From NCBI RefSeq assembly GCF_003052265.1, contig NZ_QANS01000004.1, positions 62,414-126,413 on the forward strand: a stretch of DNA of 64,000 bases, in the 5' to 3' direction. The translations under genes were made by a program, and so were the position numbers. Position 1 is the stretch's first letter. The number at the start of each line of letters is the position of its first letter. The stretch comes from Stenotrophobium rhamnosiphilum. GTDB taxonomy: Bacteria > Pseudomonadota > Gammaproteobacteria > Nevskiales > Nevskiaceae. Shown one piece after another: positions 36,821 to 45,456 of this stretch. The notes beneath the pieces were generated by a model. It did not search any database, was not told the DNA's origin, and was given only the letters and a program-made list of their open reading frames with translations.

Positions 36821-37699
36821 ATGAAATCCACCATCATTCCTCGCAATGTGAAATTTGATTGGAGTCAGAGCGAGTTGCATTGGATTCGAGACGACGCCTT
36901 CAGCAGTCATTGGGCAAACGAGTTCAGCTATCTGTTGACGCAAGGTGAAAAGTTTTTCTGTCGTGTATTCCGCGAAGCTTTGCCTTTGGTTGAGGATCCG
37001 AAGCTGCGTGCTGATGTTGAAGCGTTCATCAAGCAGGAAGCCGTGCACAGCCGCGCGCATCATGATTCCATCGAGGGCTATCTCAAGCGCCTCGGCATTG
37101 ACGGTGGAGATTTCGAGCGTCACAACGCAGTGCTGTTTGATCGCTTGCTTGCCAAAGATCCTGCCGGAATCAAGTTGCCGAAGTCGTTGCAACGCCAGTG
37201 GTTGGTCATGCGTGTCGGCATCGTTGCTGCGGTTGAACATTTCACCTCTGCCTTGGGCACATTCGTTCTCGAAGCCAAATGGGACGAGCACGGTGCAGAC
37301 CCGGTCGTCGCTGATTTATTCCGCTGGCACGGCGCGGAAGAAATGGAGCACCGCAACGTGGCCTACGATCTCTACTGTTATCTCGGCGGCAAGTGGCCGC
37401 TGCGCACGCTGCTGATGGCTATGGTTTATCCGCTGATGATGGAACGCGCGACTAGCGGCATCGTCCAGTTGATGCGTCAGGACCCCATTTATTCCAAGGC
37501 TGATACCAAGCGCTTTAGCGCGAAATTCTGGAACCATTGGCATCGCAGTGCAGACAGGGGCAATACACCAAAAGTGCGCTGGTTTGGTTTGCACGCGCTG
37601 CGTTTCTTGCGTGCTGGCTACCACCCTGAATACGAAGCTTCCACCGAGCAGGCTTTGCGTTACATCGCATCGTCGCCCGCTGTGTTAGCCGCGGCCTGA
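36821..37699 (+). CDS. Predicted metal-dependent hydrolase (PF10118 family)
   Basis: This 292-residue all-helical protein of the family annotated as predicted metal-dependent hydrolase has candidate metal ligands in KQEAVHSRAHH (near residue 70) and EEMEHRNVAYD (near 175). The spaced ExxH pattern resembles ferritin-like di-iron proteins. It starts 2 bases after the hydrolase stop, so it is co-transcribed. The family has no well-established reaction that I know of. Its constant company here with crotonases and an SDR points to oxidation of a lipid-like or aromatic compound; this is inference. Confidence 0.85.
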   Translation: MKSTIIPRNVKFDWSQSELHWIRDDAFSSHWANEFSYLLTQGEKFFCRVFREALPLVEDPKLRADVEAFIKQEAVHSRAHHDSIEGYLKRLGIDGGDFERHNAVLFDRLLAKDPAGIKLPKSLQRQWLVMRVGIVAAVEHFTSALGTFVLEAKWDEHGADPVVADLFRWHGAEEMEHRNVAYDLYCYLGGKWPLRTLLMAMVYPLMMERATSGIVQLMRQDPIYSKADTKRFSAKFWNHWHRSADRGNTPKVRWFGLHALRFLRAGYHPEYEASTEQALRYIASSPAVLAAA

Positions 37700-37735
37700 T
37701 TGTCCGCAAGCCTCAAGTAATAAACGGAACATTTT

Positions 37736-38704
37736 ATGAAACTTAACTTTCAGCATCTTCAGACAGCACAACAGGAGCGCGTGCTCACTGTTGCGCTCAG
37801 CAATCCTCCATTCAATTTTTTAACCTCAGCAATGATGGCAGAGCTGGATCAACTGCTACGTGAGATTGAGAACGACACAGGCATTGGCGCAGTGATTCTG
37901 ACTAGCGCCGTGCCTGACGTCTTTCTCACGCACTTTGATGTCGGCGAAATCAAGCAGATGGCAGCCGGTCTTGCTGCGCCGATTCCATCTAGCGTCACTC
38001 GTGTAGTCAGTCGTGCCGAAGCTGCGCTTGATCATGTGCCTGGCGTTCGAAAGCTGATTGAGCGCACGCCGATGGGCGGCGTCAGTGCGATGAATCTGTT
38101 TCATGAAGTCACTGCGCGCATGAAGGCGATGGACAAGGTTTTCATCGCCGCCATCAACGGGCGCGCAATGGGCGGTGGTTGCGAACTGACGCTGGCCTGC
38201 GATCTGCGCTTGATGGTCGATGGCAGTGTGGAAGGCGGGCAGGTGATCGGCCAACCTGAAATTTATATCGGTCTGATTCCGGGCGGTGGTGGCACGCAAA
38301 TGCTGACGCGCATCTTGGGCGTGGCACGTGCTTTGGAGTTTTGCCTTGATGGCACGTTGCTATCTCCGCGAGAAGCTTACGAACTGGGCTTGATCAATCG
38401 CGTTGTGCCTGCTGACGAGTTGATGAGTGAAGCCATGATCTTGGCCGAACGCATGGCGCGTCGCTCGGCTGATGCTGTGCGCGCCATCAAGCGCTCGGTC
38501 TATCAAGCCGCGTCACAGAATATCGACGCAGGTATGGAAATCGAGAAGGCAGAGTTCATGTCTGTGGCAACGCAGAAAGATACTCGCTACGCAATGACAG
38601 CCTATGCCGATTACGTTGGCGATCTGATCGCCAGCGGCAAACAAATTGCCGTACAAGATTTTGAAAGCTGGCAGAACGGCACCGCCGTTAATTTCAACCG
38701 CTAA
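37736..38704 (+). CDS. Enoyl-CoA hydratase/isomerase family protein (crotonase 1)
   Basis: This 322-residue crotonase-fold protein is somewhat longer than the usual 260. The oxyanion-hole segment INGRAMGGGCELTLACDLRL is near residue 140. GLIPGGGGTQMLTRILG, holding a position often occupied by a catalytic acid, is near 180. The longer middle part between residues 80 and 130 is an insertion compared with EchA. It is the third gene of the HxlR operon. It probably acts on a CoA thioester, but whether as hydratase, isomerase or lyase is not visible. Confidence 0.88.
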   Translation: MKLNFQHLQTAQQERVLTVALSNPPFNFLTSAMMAELDQLLREIENDTGIGAVILTSAVPDVFLTHFDVGEIKQMAAGLAAPIPSSVTRVVSRAEAALDHVPGVRKLIERTPMGGVSAMNLFHEVTARMKAMDKVFIAAINGRAMGGGCELTLACDLRLMVDGSVEGGQVIGQPEIYIGLIPGGGGTQMLTRILGVARALEFCLDGTLLSPREAYELGLINRVVPADELMSEAMILAERMARRSADAVRAIKRSVYQAASQNIDAGMEIEKAEFMSVATQKDTRYAMTAYADYVGDLIASGKQIAVQDFESWQNGTAVNFNR

Positions 38705-38720
38705 TCATCGAGTAAGCCTT

Positions 38721-39206
38721 ATGTCGAAATCAGTCACTCCTCCCGTGCTCAAGGCTTATCAGGCATTGAGTCGTCGTCCTCTTGGAAAATTTATTTTCTC
38801 TCGTGGGCTTTGTCTGAAAGCACCATATTTCTCATCTATCAAGCCACTGATTTCTGAGCTGCGTCCCGCTTACTGCGAAGTGCAGATGAGCAAGCGTCGA
38901 GCCGTACAAAACCACATCGGCACCGTCCACGCCATTGCCATGTGCAATATGGCTGAACTCTCGGGTGGCTTGATGACCGACGTGACCATTCCAACGACGC
39001 ACCGCTGGATTCCAAAAGGCATGACGGTGGAATACCTGAAGAAGGCCAACACGAATCTGAAAGCGATTGCACAACCTGAAGCAACTCCTGATTGGTCAGT
39101 GGCGCAGGATTATTGGGTCAAGGTTGAAGTGCAGGATACCGCTGGCGAGATCGTGTTCCGTGCACGAATTGCCATGTGGGTGTCGCCGAAGAAATCGGCT
39201 GGTTAA
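38721..39206 (+). CDS. DUF4442 hotdog-fold protein, putative thioesterase
   Basis: This 161-residue protein of the DUF4442 family has a hotdog fold related to acyl-CoA thioesterases. The segment HIGTVHAIAMCNMAELSGG near residue 70 corresponds to the helix and catalytic region of PaaI-type thioesterases. I chose ATG 38721; the longer frame begins inside the crotonase gene. It sits between a crotonase and an SDR gene. A role in releasing acids from CoA is likely but not shown. Confidence 0.82.
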   Translation: MSKSVTPPVLKAYQALSRRPLGKFIFSRGLCLKAPYFSSIKPLISELRPAYCEVQMSKRRAVQNHIGTVHAIAMCNMAELSGGLMTDVTIPTTHRWIPKGMTVEYLKKANTNLKAIAQPEATPDWSVAQDYWVKVEVQDTAGEIVFRARIAMWVSPKKSAG

Positions 39207-39216
39207 GGAGTTTGCA

Positions 39217-39987
39217 ATGGCCGACAAAAATAATGGTGCGACTTTGAAACCATGCGCCGTGGTTGTTGGCGCTGGTTCTCGGCAGGGAATTGGCGGTGCG
39301 CTCTGTGCTCGTTTTGCAGCGGCGGGTTTGCATGTCTATGCCACGGGCCGCAGTGCCGACAAGTTGGAGCCTCTGGCAACAGAAATCCGGACCAGCGGCG
39401 GCAGCGTTACCGCTGTCACTGCTGATGCGGCTAATCCGGCTGATGTCCAGACTTTATTCGATCGCATTACAGAAGCAGGACATGTTCCAGAGCTTGTGGT
39501 GTTTAACGCCTCTGAGCTCAACATGCCGACGAGTTTTGCTGCGACCACTCCGGAATTCGTCGAGAAAATGTGGCGAACCTGCTGTTTCGGTGGTTTCGTC
39601 GTAGGACATGAAGCGATTGAGCGCATGTTGCCGCAAAAGCGCGGGACGCTGATTTTTACTGGCGCTAGTGCTTCGCTTCGCGGTCGGCCCAAGTTTGGCG
39701 CATTCGCTGCGGCCAAGGCGGGATTGCGTATTCATGCGCAGGCTTTCGCGCGCGAATTCGGACCGGAAGGAATTCACGTTGCCCATGTCGTCGTCGACGG
39801 CATTGTGGGCGGTGACCGTGCAAACAAGTTTGGCTATGGCCTTGGCAAAGCATTCTTGTTTACCAAGGGAGAAGACGGCGCGCTTCATCCGGATGCCATT
39901 GCTGAATCGTATTGGCAACTCCATTGCCAGCATCGCTCTGCTTGGACGCATGAGTTGGATCTTCGTCCATATAAAGAAACTTTTTGA
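39217..39987 (+). CDS. SDR-family protein with Phe in place of the catalytic Tyr
   Basis: This 256-residue Rossmann-fold SDR protein follows a good AAGGAG ribosome site before ATG 39217. The cofactor motif GAGSRQGIGG is near residue 15 and the Ser of TGASASLRG is near 148. The usual YxxxK is FAAAK here (F163, K167). The FAAAK form recurs in a subgroup of bacterial SDRs, so this is a family trait rather than a local mutation. It raises doubt that the protein works by the standard hydride-transfer mechanism. It belongs to the HxlR operon and precedes the GST gene. Confidence 0.88.
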   Translation: MADKNNGATLKPCAVVVGAGSRQGIGGALCARFAAAGLHVYATGRSADKLEPLATEIRTSGGSVTAVTADAANPADVQTLFDRITEAGHVPELVVFNASELNMPTSFAATTPEFVEKMWRTCCFGGFVVGHEAIERMLPQKRGTLIFTGASASLRGRPKFGAFAAAKAGLRIHAQAFAREFGPEGIHVAHVVVDGIVGGDRANKFGYGLGKAFLFTKGEDGALHPDAIAESYWQLHCQHRSAWTHELDLRPYKETF

Positions 39988-39998
39988 GATTGAAAAAA

Positions 39999-40688
39999 AT
40001 GAGTGAAGCTATCGTTTTGCATCAATGGGAGATTTCTCCCTTCTGCCAGAAAGTCGCGCGTGTGCTCAAGCATAAGGGGCTGGCCTATGAGTCCATCAAC
40101 TACAACGGCGTACTCGGGGCCAAAGTTGGTCGGCTAAGCAAAGTTGGCAAAGTGCCCGTGCTGGATATTGATGGGCATCGCATTCAAGACAGCACGCGCA
40201 TCGCACGCTACCTCGATGAACACTATCCGGAATCACCGCTTTATCCACTTGATCCACAGCAGCGTGCGCAGGCTGAGCTATGGGAAGACTGGTCCGATGA
40301 ATTGCTCTACTGGTTCGAAGTTTATTTTCGCTTAAAGGATCCAGTGGCGATTGATCAGGCCGTTCGCATCGCTTGCGAAGGTCGATCTGCAGTGGAGCGC
40401 CTGCCAATCAAGCTGACGCTCAAGGCTGGTTTGGGTTTGCAACTATTCAGCCAAGGGCTAGGGCGCATGCAGCGTGAAGATGTTGAATCTGATTTCCTGC
40501 GCCATCTCGATCGTATTGAAACGGTACTCGAAAATTCAGGTTGGCTGGTGGGTGAAGCAATATCGATTGCTGATATCGCGGTCGGCAGTCAGTTGATTGA
40601 AGTAGATCGCACCAGCGCACGTATGCGTCCTGAATTGCAAAATCGACCACGCCTTTCTGCGTGGATGGAAAAGGTCAAATCAATATGA
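39999..40688 (+). CDS. Glutathione S-transferase family protein (GST 1)
   Basis: This 229-residue GST has a thioredoxin-like N-terminal domain with SPFCQKVARVLKHKGL near residue 12. The cis-proline and glutathione-binding segment is VGKVPVLDIDGHRIQDSTRIARYLDEHYP, and an all-helical C-terminal domain follows. ATG 39999 is chosen over the in-frame TTG at 39984. It overlaps the next gene by 4 bases (ATGA), so it belongs to the HxlR operon. It may conjugate or isomerise a reactive intermediate; the substrate is unknown. Confidence 0.87.
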   Translation: MSEAIVLHQWEISPFCQKVARVLKHKGLAYESINYNGVLGAKVGRLSKVGKVPVLDIDGHRIQDSTRIARYLDEHYPESPLYPLDPQQRAQAELWEDWSDELLYWFEVYFRLKDPVAIDQAVRIACEGRSAVERLPIKLTLKAGLGLQLFSQGLGRMQREDVESDFLRHLDRIETVLENSGWLVGEAISIADIAVGSQLIEVDRTSARMRPELQNRPRLSAWMEKVKSI

Positions 40689-41470
40689 GTAACAAAGTTA
40701 TTACCGAGCGCCGTGGCCATCTGTTGCTGATTGGACTCAATCGCGCAGACAAGCTCAACGCTTTAGATCCTGAAATGATTACGCAGTTATCGAATGCGTA
40801 TACGTTGCTGGATCGTGATCGTGAATTGCGCTGTGGTGTTCTTTGGGCCGATGGCCGCTACTTCACCAGCGGTTTGGATTTAGCCAAAGTTATCAAGGCT
40901 GCGCCAAGAGAAATCCTCACGCCAATGATTCCTCGCGGCGGCATTGATCCATGGGGAACCAATGGCAATGTTTGCCGAAAACCGATTGTGAGTGCAGTGG
41001 AAGGCCCGTGTTACACGGCTGGTATCGAGCTCTTGCTGAATGCCCAGATCACAGTGGCTTCTGACAATGCACGTTTCACGCAAGCCGAAATCTCGCGCGG
41101 CGTATTTCCTTTTGGCGGAGGAACGGTGCGTTGGCCGCTGGCTGTCGGCACGCAGAATGCCTATTTGCACTTGTTGATGGCCGATGAGTTTGACGCCGAT
41201 GAGGCGTATCGCATTGGGCTTGTGCAAAAACGAGTGAAGCCAGGCGAAGCCTTGAATGCGGCGATTGCCATTGCAGAGCGCATTTCCCAACAGGCTCCAC
41301 TCGGTGTGCAGGCAACGTTGCAATCCGTGCGCCACATGCAAACACACGGCGCGCAATCCGCGCTATCGAAATTGAAAATGAAGTTTGTACGGCTGCTGTT
41401 GAGTAAAGACGCTCGGCGCGGCGTTGAGGCATTCAAGGCGCGGCGTACAGCAACATTCGAAGGGAATTAA
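40685..41470 (+). CDS. Enoyl-CoA hydratase/isomerase family protein (crotonase 2)
   Basis: This 261-residue crotonase of normal length has NRADKLNALDPEM near residue 20, ADGRYFTSGLDLAKV near 55 and the oxyanion-hole region EGPCYTAGIELLLNAQI near 105. ATG 40685 overlaps the GST stop. It is the last gene of the seven-gene operon and is followed by a long hairpin at 41484. It differs from crotonase 1 in length and active-site segment, so the two probably act on successive or different intermediates. Confidence 0.88.
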   Translation: MSNKVITERRGHLLLIGLNRADKLNALDPEMITQLSNAYTLLDRDRELRCGVLWADGRYFTSGLDLAKVIKAAPREILTPMIPRGGIDPWGTNGNVCRKPIVSAVEGPCYTAGIELLLNAQITVASDNARFTQAEISRGVFPFGGGTVRWPLAVGTQNAYLHLLMADEFDADEAYRIGLVQKRVKPGEALNAAIAIAERISQQAPLGVQATLQSVRHMQTHGAQSALSKLKMKFVRLLLSKDARRGVEAFKARRTATFEGN

Positions 41471-41483
41471 ATGAACAAAATTA

Positions 41484-41527
41484 AGTGACCTGACCGTTTC
41501 TGCTAACGCAGACGCGGTCAGGTCACT
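41484..41527. terminator. Perfect 13-bp inverted repeat between convergent genes
   Basis: AGTGACCTGACCG (41484-41496) and CGGTCAGGTCACT (41515-41527) pair perfectly. The 18-base loop contains a further CTGC/GCAG mini-stem. It lies 13 bases after crotonase 2 and 20 bases from the end of the convergent tautomerase gene. There is no T tract on either side, so it is not a classic intrinsic terminator. It may stop or protect transcripts from both directions. Confidence 0.5.
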
Positions 41528-41547
41528 CGATGCTACTGACATCCGAT

Positions 41548-41754
41548 TCAACCGGCCTGACGCTTCCGAATGACGGTGGTTGTTTCGCCGCCGAAGCCCC
41601 AGTTATCCGTGTCGATTTCTTCAATGACGATGTGAGTCTGTTTTGGCACTTTATTCAGCACGCGCTGGAGCGTGTCGGTGATCTCCTTGATGACTTGAGC
41701 CTTCTGTTCTCTGGTGGCTCCATCTTTGGTGATGAGTACGTTGACGAATGGCAT
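41548..41754 (-). CDS. 4-oxalocrotonate tautomerase family protein
   Basis: This 68-residue small tautomerase has the catalytic Pro right after the initiator Met (MPFVNV). The fold pattern ends with the conserved DNWGFGGE motif near residue 52. Members isomerise keto-enol compounds or dehalogenate small acids, as hexamers. It lies 50 bases after the SDR gene at 41805 on the same strand, so the two form a small operon facing a divergent LysR gene. Confidence 0.9.
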   Translation of the reverse strand: MPFVNVLITKDGATREQKAQVIKEITDTLQRVLNKVPKQTHIVIEEIDTDNWGFGGETTTVIRKRQAG

Positions 41755-41804
41755 GGTGATTCTCCGGTTGTGAAGCTTGGGAAAAGGTTTGATGGTGGTG
41801 AGAC

Positions 41805-42539
41805 TTACTTGCCGGCTGCAGATCCGCCGTCTACGGGCAGAACCACGCCGGTTACAAAATCAGCCGAGGCCAGATACAACACGGCATCTGCGATTTCGCT
41901 GACCTTCGCGATGCGGCCGAGCGGGGCAAGGCCATTCAAGAAGCCATGCGTCTCGGCAGGGTGCATCGGTGTATCGACGATGCCAGGAGCAACCGCGTTG
42001 ACGGTGATGCCGTGCGGCGCGAGTTCGAGTGCCATCGCACGCGTGGCTTGATTGACGCCGCCTTTGGCGAGCACAGCCATCAGTGCCGGAACATTGCTGA
42101 CCGGTTGTATCGCGAGCGAGGCCGTGATGTTGATGATGTGGCCTTGCTTGCGAGCCATCATGTGCTTGGCCGCTTGCTGAGACATAAAGACGACGCTCTT
42201 CAAATTGGTCGCCAGCTGTTCTTCAACTTCTTCTGGCGTGAAGTCAGTAAATGGCTTGGCCGCAAAGATGCCCGCGTTATTCACCAGCACATCAACTTGG
42301 CCGAATTTCTCGATCGCCGTGTTGAACAATTCGCTGGCCGTATTGGCTGAGCTCACATCGCCTGCCACGCCAACAAAGCGTGAGCCTGCATCGAGCTTGG
42401 CGGCCGCAGCCTGCAAGCGTTCGTTTGAGCGCGCACCGCCGACGACGTTATAGCCCTTGGCCAGAAATGCTTCGGCCAGGCCATAGCCAATGCCACTCGA
42501 AGCACCCGTGATTACCGCTGTTTTGTTCGTGTTGCTCAT
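41805..42539 (-). CDS. SDR-family protein lacking the catalytic Tyr
   Basis: This 244-residue SDR has an intact cofactor motif TGASSGIG (11-18) and NNAG at 87-90. At the YxxxK position it has A155 and K159 (sequence MAVLAKGG), so the usual tyrosine is absent. The Ser in ITASLAIQ is at 141. Similar Tyr-less members exist in the family. A redox role is therefore less certain than usual. It is followed by the tautomerase gene and divergent from the LysR gene at 42696. Confidence 0.9.
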   Translation of the reverse strand: MSNTNKTAVITGASSGIGYGLAEAFLAKGYNVVGGARSNERLQAAAAKLDAGSRFVGVAGDVSSANTASELFNTAIEKFGQVDVLVNNAGIFAAKPFTDFTPEEVEEQLATNLKSVVFMSQQAAKHMMARKQGHIINITASLAIQPVSNVPALMAVLAKGGVNQATRAMALELAPHGITVNAVAPGIVDTPMHPAETHGFLNGLAPLGRIAKVSEIADAVLYLASADFVTGVVLPVDGGSAAGK

Positions 42540-42651
42540 GTCAGCACCTCATCAGTAATTGGATAAATGACGACAGAGGTTGCGTTGGTCGCTGCTGTCC
42601 TCTGCTCACGGGGCCTACTTTATTGATGCTAATGGCAGTGATAAACGGGGG

Positions 42652-42672
42652 TTGATACACTTATCTTGATAC
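42652..42672 (+). promoter_or_regulatory. Direct repeat in the LysR/SDR divergent promoter
   Basis: TTGATAC occurs at 42652-42658 and again at 42666-42672, offset 14 bases, just upstream of the LysR start. The first copy also forms GATA-CACT-TATC. LysR proteins bind related half-sites in the shared promoter with the gene they control, so this is a plausible site. The signal is short. Confidence 0.3.
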
Positions 42673-42695
42673 TTCATGTAACAAATGGATTCGCG

Positions 42696-43652
42696 ATGAA
42701 AAGGCACTTCGACGACATTCTTCTGGGCAGCATTGAGCTGTTCTGTCTGGCAGCCGAGTCCGGCAGCTTCACCGCCGCGGCGCTGACATCAGGCGTTACC
42801 CCGGCGGCAGTCAGTCGTTCTATTTCCCGATTGGAGAAGCGGCTGGGGGTGCGACTGTTCGTGAGATCAACCCGAAGCATTCGCCTGACCGAAGGCGGCA
42901 AAGCCTATTTCGAACAATGTCGTCAGGCGTTAACGCAATTGGTCGATGCCGAACGCAAGGTGACCGGCGAGCAGGTTCAGCCTTCAGGCACGTTGCGTAT
43001 CAGTGTGCCTACAACGTATGGACATCACCGACTGCTACCGATACTCCCAGCTTTTCGTGCGAGTTATCCGCTGATCAAAGTCGAAGTTCACATCAGCAAT
43101 CGCAATATTGGTTTTCGGGAAGAAGATTTTGATCTGGCGGTTCGTGTGAGAGCGCAGCCGGATTCATCGATGATCACGCGGCTATTAGAAGATGCAGCGC
43201 TCGTTGTCGTTGCTGCTCCGCAGTATCTAAAACGTGCCGGCATTCCGCGCACGCTGGATGATCTGGCCAAACATGAGTGCATCCAGTTTGATCTGCCAAG
43301 TAGTGGCAGACAGATTCCGTGGATATTCAAGGACGGTGGCAAGGACCGTGAGATTTCTACGGTAGGCAATTACTCCTGCTCAGAAGATGTACTTGGAGGA
43401 GTGACACTTGCGAAGAATGGTGCCGGCTTATTTCAGACCTACCGCTTCGGCGTCGAAAAAGACTTGGCGGATGGAAGTCTTGTTGAAGTATTGAATCCCT
43501 TCAGCGGTTCATCACGTCCATTTAGTTTGCTGTACCCACATGGACGACATCTACCATCGCGCGTGCGTGTCTTCATCGATTTTCTGATTGAGCAGGCGCA
43601 GGTTTGGCAAGCTGCGACAATAAAGCCGAAGCGGAGCTCAAAGCGTAAGTGA
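42696..43652 (+). CDS. LysR-family transcriptional regulator 1
   Basis: This 318-residue LysR-type regulator has the winged helix-turn-helix at residues 10-70 (FCLAAESGSFTAAALTSGVTPAAVSRSISRLEKRLG). The co-inducer-binding domain from about 95 begins SGTLRISVPTTYGHHRLLP. I chose ATG 42696 over an upstream TTG at 42666. It is divergent from the SDR/tautomerase operon, the usual arrangement for a LysR activator and its target. It converges with LysR 2, with 11 bases between their ends. Confidence 0.92.
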   Translation: MKRHFDDILLGSIELFCLAAESGSFTAAALTSGVTPAAVSRSISRLEKRLGVRLFVRSTRSIRLTEGGKAYFEQCRQALTQLVDAERKVTGEQVQPSGTLRISVPTTYGHHRLLPILPAFRASYPLIKVEVHISNRNIGFREEDFDLAVRVRAQPDSSMITRLLEDAALVVVAAPQYLKRAGIPRTLDDLAKHECIQFDLPSSGRQIPWIFKDGGKDREISTVGNYSCSEDVLGGVTLAKNGAGLFQTYRFGVEKDLADGSLVEVLNPFSGSSRPFSLLYPHGRHLPSRVRVFIDFLIEQAQVWQAATIKPKRSSKRK

Positions 43653-43663
43653 GCACTCGTTAC

Positions 43664-44560
43664 TTAGTTGATCAGTGGATTAGCGCGCAGTTTAGCCACT
43701 GCAAAATCAACGAATGAGCGTACCTTGGCCGCAGCATTGCGGCCTTCGGAATGTACGACGTGGACTGGCAATGGACTTTCTTCAAAGTCTGACAGCACAG
43801 TTTGCAATCGCCCCGCAGCAAGCAGCGGCGCAACTTGATACGAGAGCACACGCGTCAGTCCCCAACCATCAAGTGCAGTAGAGATCGCTGCTTCGTTGGT
43901 ATTGCAGAATAGTTGCGGGTTCACGCTGACGGCGATGTCTGATTCGCGACCGAAGCGCCACTCCAACGAATTCCACGCACTGGTAACGGCGACCAATGAA
44001 TGATTTGCGAGATCCGCTGGATGGCTCGGCACGCCGTGTTTGGCAAAATAATCATGCGATCCACAGATCACACGACGTACAGAGCCGACGCCAATCGCAC
44101 TGAGGCCGGAGTCTGGAAGATGTCCGATGCGAATCGCAGCGTCGATGCCTTCATCGACAATGTTGGTGATGCGATCAAAGAACAAGGCGCGGCCAGTTAC
44201 TGCGGGATTGTTCTTCAAGTATTCAGTGAGCAGCGGCATCACATACATCTGACCGAATAACACCGGGGCGGTGACGGTGAGTGTGCCACTGGGGCGAGCA
44301 AAAGCACCGGCAGCAGCGGCCTCAGCTTCTTCGATATCAGCGAGGATGCGGCGGCAGTCCAACAGGTAGCGGCTTCCAGCGTCGGTGAGTTTCACCGCGC
44401 GCGTGGTGCGGATAAACAGTCGTGCGCCAATCGTTTCTTCAAGCGCAGCAATCGCGCGAGTGACAGCAGGTGCACTCATATTCAATTGTCGTGCGGCTTC
44501 GGCGAAGCCGCCACCATCGGCAACCCGTAGAAAAACCTTCATCGCATGCCAACGATCCAT
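43664..44560 (-). CDS. LysR-family transcriptional regulator 2
   Basis: This 298-residue LysR-type regulator has DNA-binding residues 1-65 (FLRVADGGGFAEAARQLNMSAPAVTRAIAALEETIGARLF). An effector domain follows, with SGTLTVTAPVLFGQMYVMP near residue 95. It lies 44 bases downstream of the AhpD-like gene on the same strand, so it may be the last gene of the unit that starts with the GST at 48211. It is probably a local regulator of that unit; this is inference. Confidence 0.92.
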   Translation of the reverse strand: MDRWHAMKVFLRVADGGGFAEAARQLNMSAPAVTRAIAALEETIGARLFIRTTRAVKLTDAGSRYLLDCRRILADIEEAEAAAAGAFARPSGTLTVTAPVLFGQMYVMPLLTEYLKNNPAVTGRALFFDRITNIVDEGIDAAIRIGHLPDSGLSAIGVGSVRRVICGSHDYFAKHGVPSHPADLANHSLVAVTSAWNSLEWRFGRESDIAVSVNPQLFCNTNEAAISTALDGWGLTRVLSYQVAPLLAAGRLQTVLSDFEESPLPVHVVHSEGRNAAAKVRSFVDFAVAKLRANPLIN

Positions 44561-44604
44561 GAGACTCCCGAACTGACTACAAAAAACTTGCAGACAGCTG
44601 CAGA

Positions 44605-44958
44605 TTAAGCGATCACTTCAGGAATTTCGAGGCGGGGCGCAAAGTCATGGCTGAATTGCTCGATAGCCGCTATCAAGTCTGCTGACATGCCAAATTGTTC
44701 GGCTTTGGCGCGGTGAAGCTTTATATCGGCTGCACTCTTTTGCAGCGCTAGGGCCAAGCTCAATGCAGTCGCATCCCGCACATCAAAACTACGGCCTTGT
44801 CGCGAAGCCTCGATCTCGCCTGTCGTTAACCCAAGTGCTCGTGCTTCAGCAGTGAGTGAACCTTGAAGGTGCGGGCATTTACAACGGGCACTCAAACCAA
44901 GTGCCAGTTGTGCTGCGAGTCGAGGACTCAAGGCGCTCTGCTGGTACTGCGTGCTCAC
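44605..44958 (-). CDS. AhpD/carboxymuconolactone decarboxylase-like small protein
   Basis: This 117-residue helical protein resembles the AhpD/CMD fold, with an alanine-rich helix LSPRLAAQLALGLSARC, then CKCPH and a GRSFDVRDATALSLALAL helix. The canonical AhpD redox motif is CxxC followed by H. Here only CKCPH is seen, so thiol peroxidase activity is uncertain. It starts with GTG at 44958, overlapping the previous stop by one base. It may serve as a small redox partner of the fused reductase at 45457; this is inference. Confidence 0.65.
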   Translation of the reverse strand: MSTQYQQSALSPRLAAQLALGLSARCKCPHLQGSLTAEARALGLTTGEIEASRQGRSFDVRDATALSLALALQKSAADIKLHRAKAEQFGMSADLIAAIEQFSHDFAPRLEIPEVIA

Positions 44959-45422
44959 TAGAAGCCGAGCTCGCTCAAGCTGGGCGCGTCGTCAGGCCGA
45001 CGCCCTAAAGGCCAGCGGAGTTTGCGATCAGCCTCGGCTATCGGATGTTCATTAATACTCGCGTGGCGATAGCGCATCAGACCATCGTCATCAAACTGCC
45101 AGTTCTCATTGCCGTAGGCGCGAAACCACTGGCCACTGTCGTCATGAAACTCGTAAGCAAAACGCACGGCAATGCGGTTATCGCTGAAGGCCCAAAGCTC
45201 TTTTACCAATCGATAGTCCAACTCGCGCGTCCACTTGCGTGTGAGCAAGCCAGCAATGGCTTCACGACCCGTGACGAATTCGGCGCGATTTCGCCAGCGG
45301 CTATCAACGGTATACGCGAGCGATACCTTGTCTGGGTCGCGAGTATTCCAGCCGTCTTCGGCAAGACGCACTTTCTGGATTGCAGTGGCTTCTGTGAATG
45401 GAGGGAGGGGTGGGCGAGACAT
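44958..45422 (-). CDS. NTF2-like protein, DUF1348 family
   Basis: This 154-residue protein has the cone-shaped NTF2-like fold of DUF1348. It has [14 protein letters not shown] near residue 25 and a [17 protein letters not shown] segment. The strand-rich region is [26 protein letters not shown], with a tail containing [10 protein letters not shown]. The family is small and often found near redox genes; its reaction is unknown. It lies 34 bases after the fused reductase and overlaps the AhpD-like gene by one base, so the three are co-transcribed. Confidence 0.85.
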   Translation of the reverse strand: MSRPPLPPFTEATAIQKVRLAEDGWNTRDPDKVSLAYTVDSRWRNRAEFVTGREAIAGLLTRKWTRELDYRLVKELWAFSDNRIAVRFAYEFHDDSGQWFRAYGNENWQFDDDGLMRYRHASINEHPIAEADRKLRWPLGRRPDDAPSLSELGF

Positions 45423-45456
45423 GGTGCGTTCTCCGGTGCAAATTAATAAACGTGAT

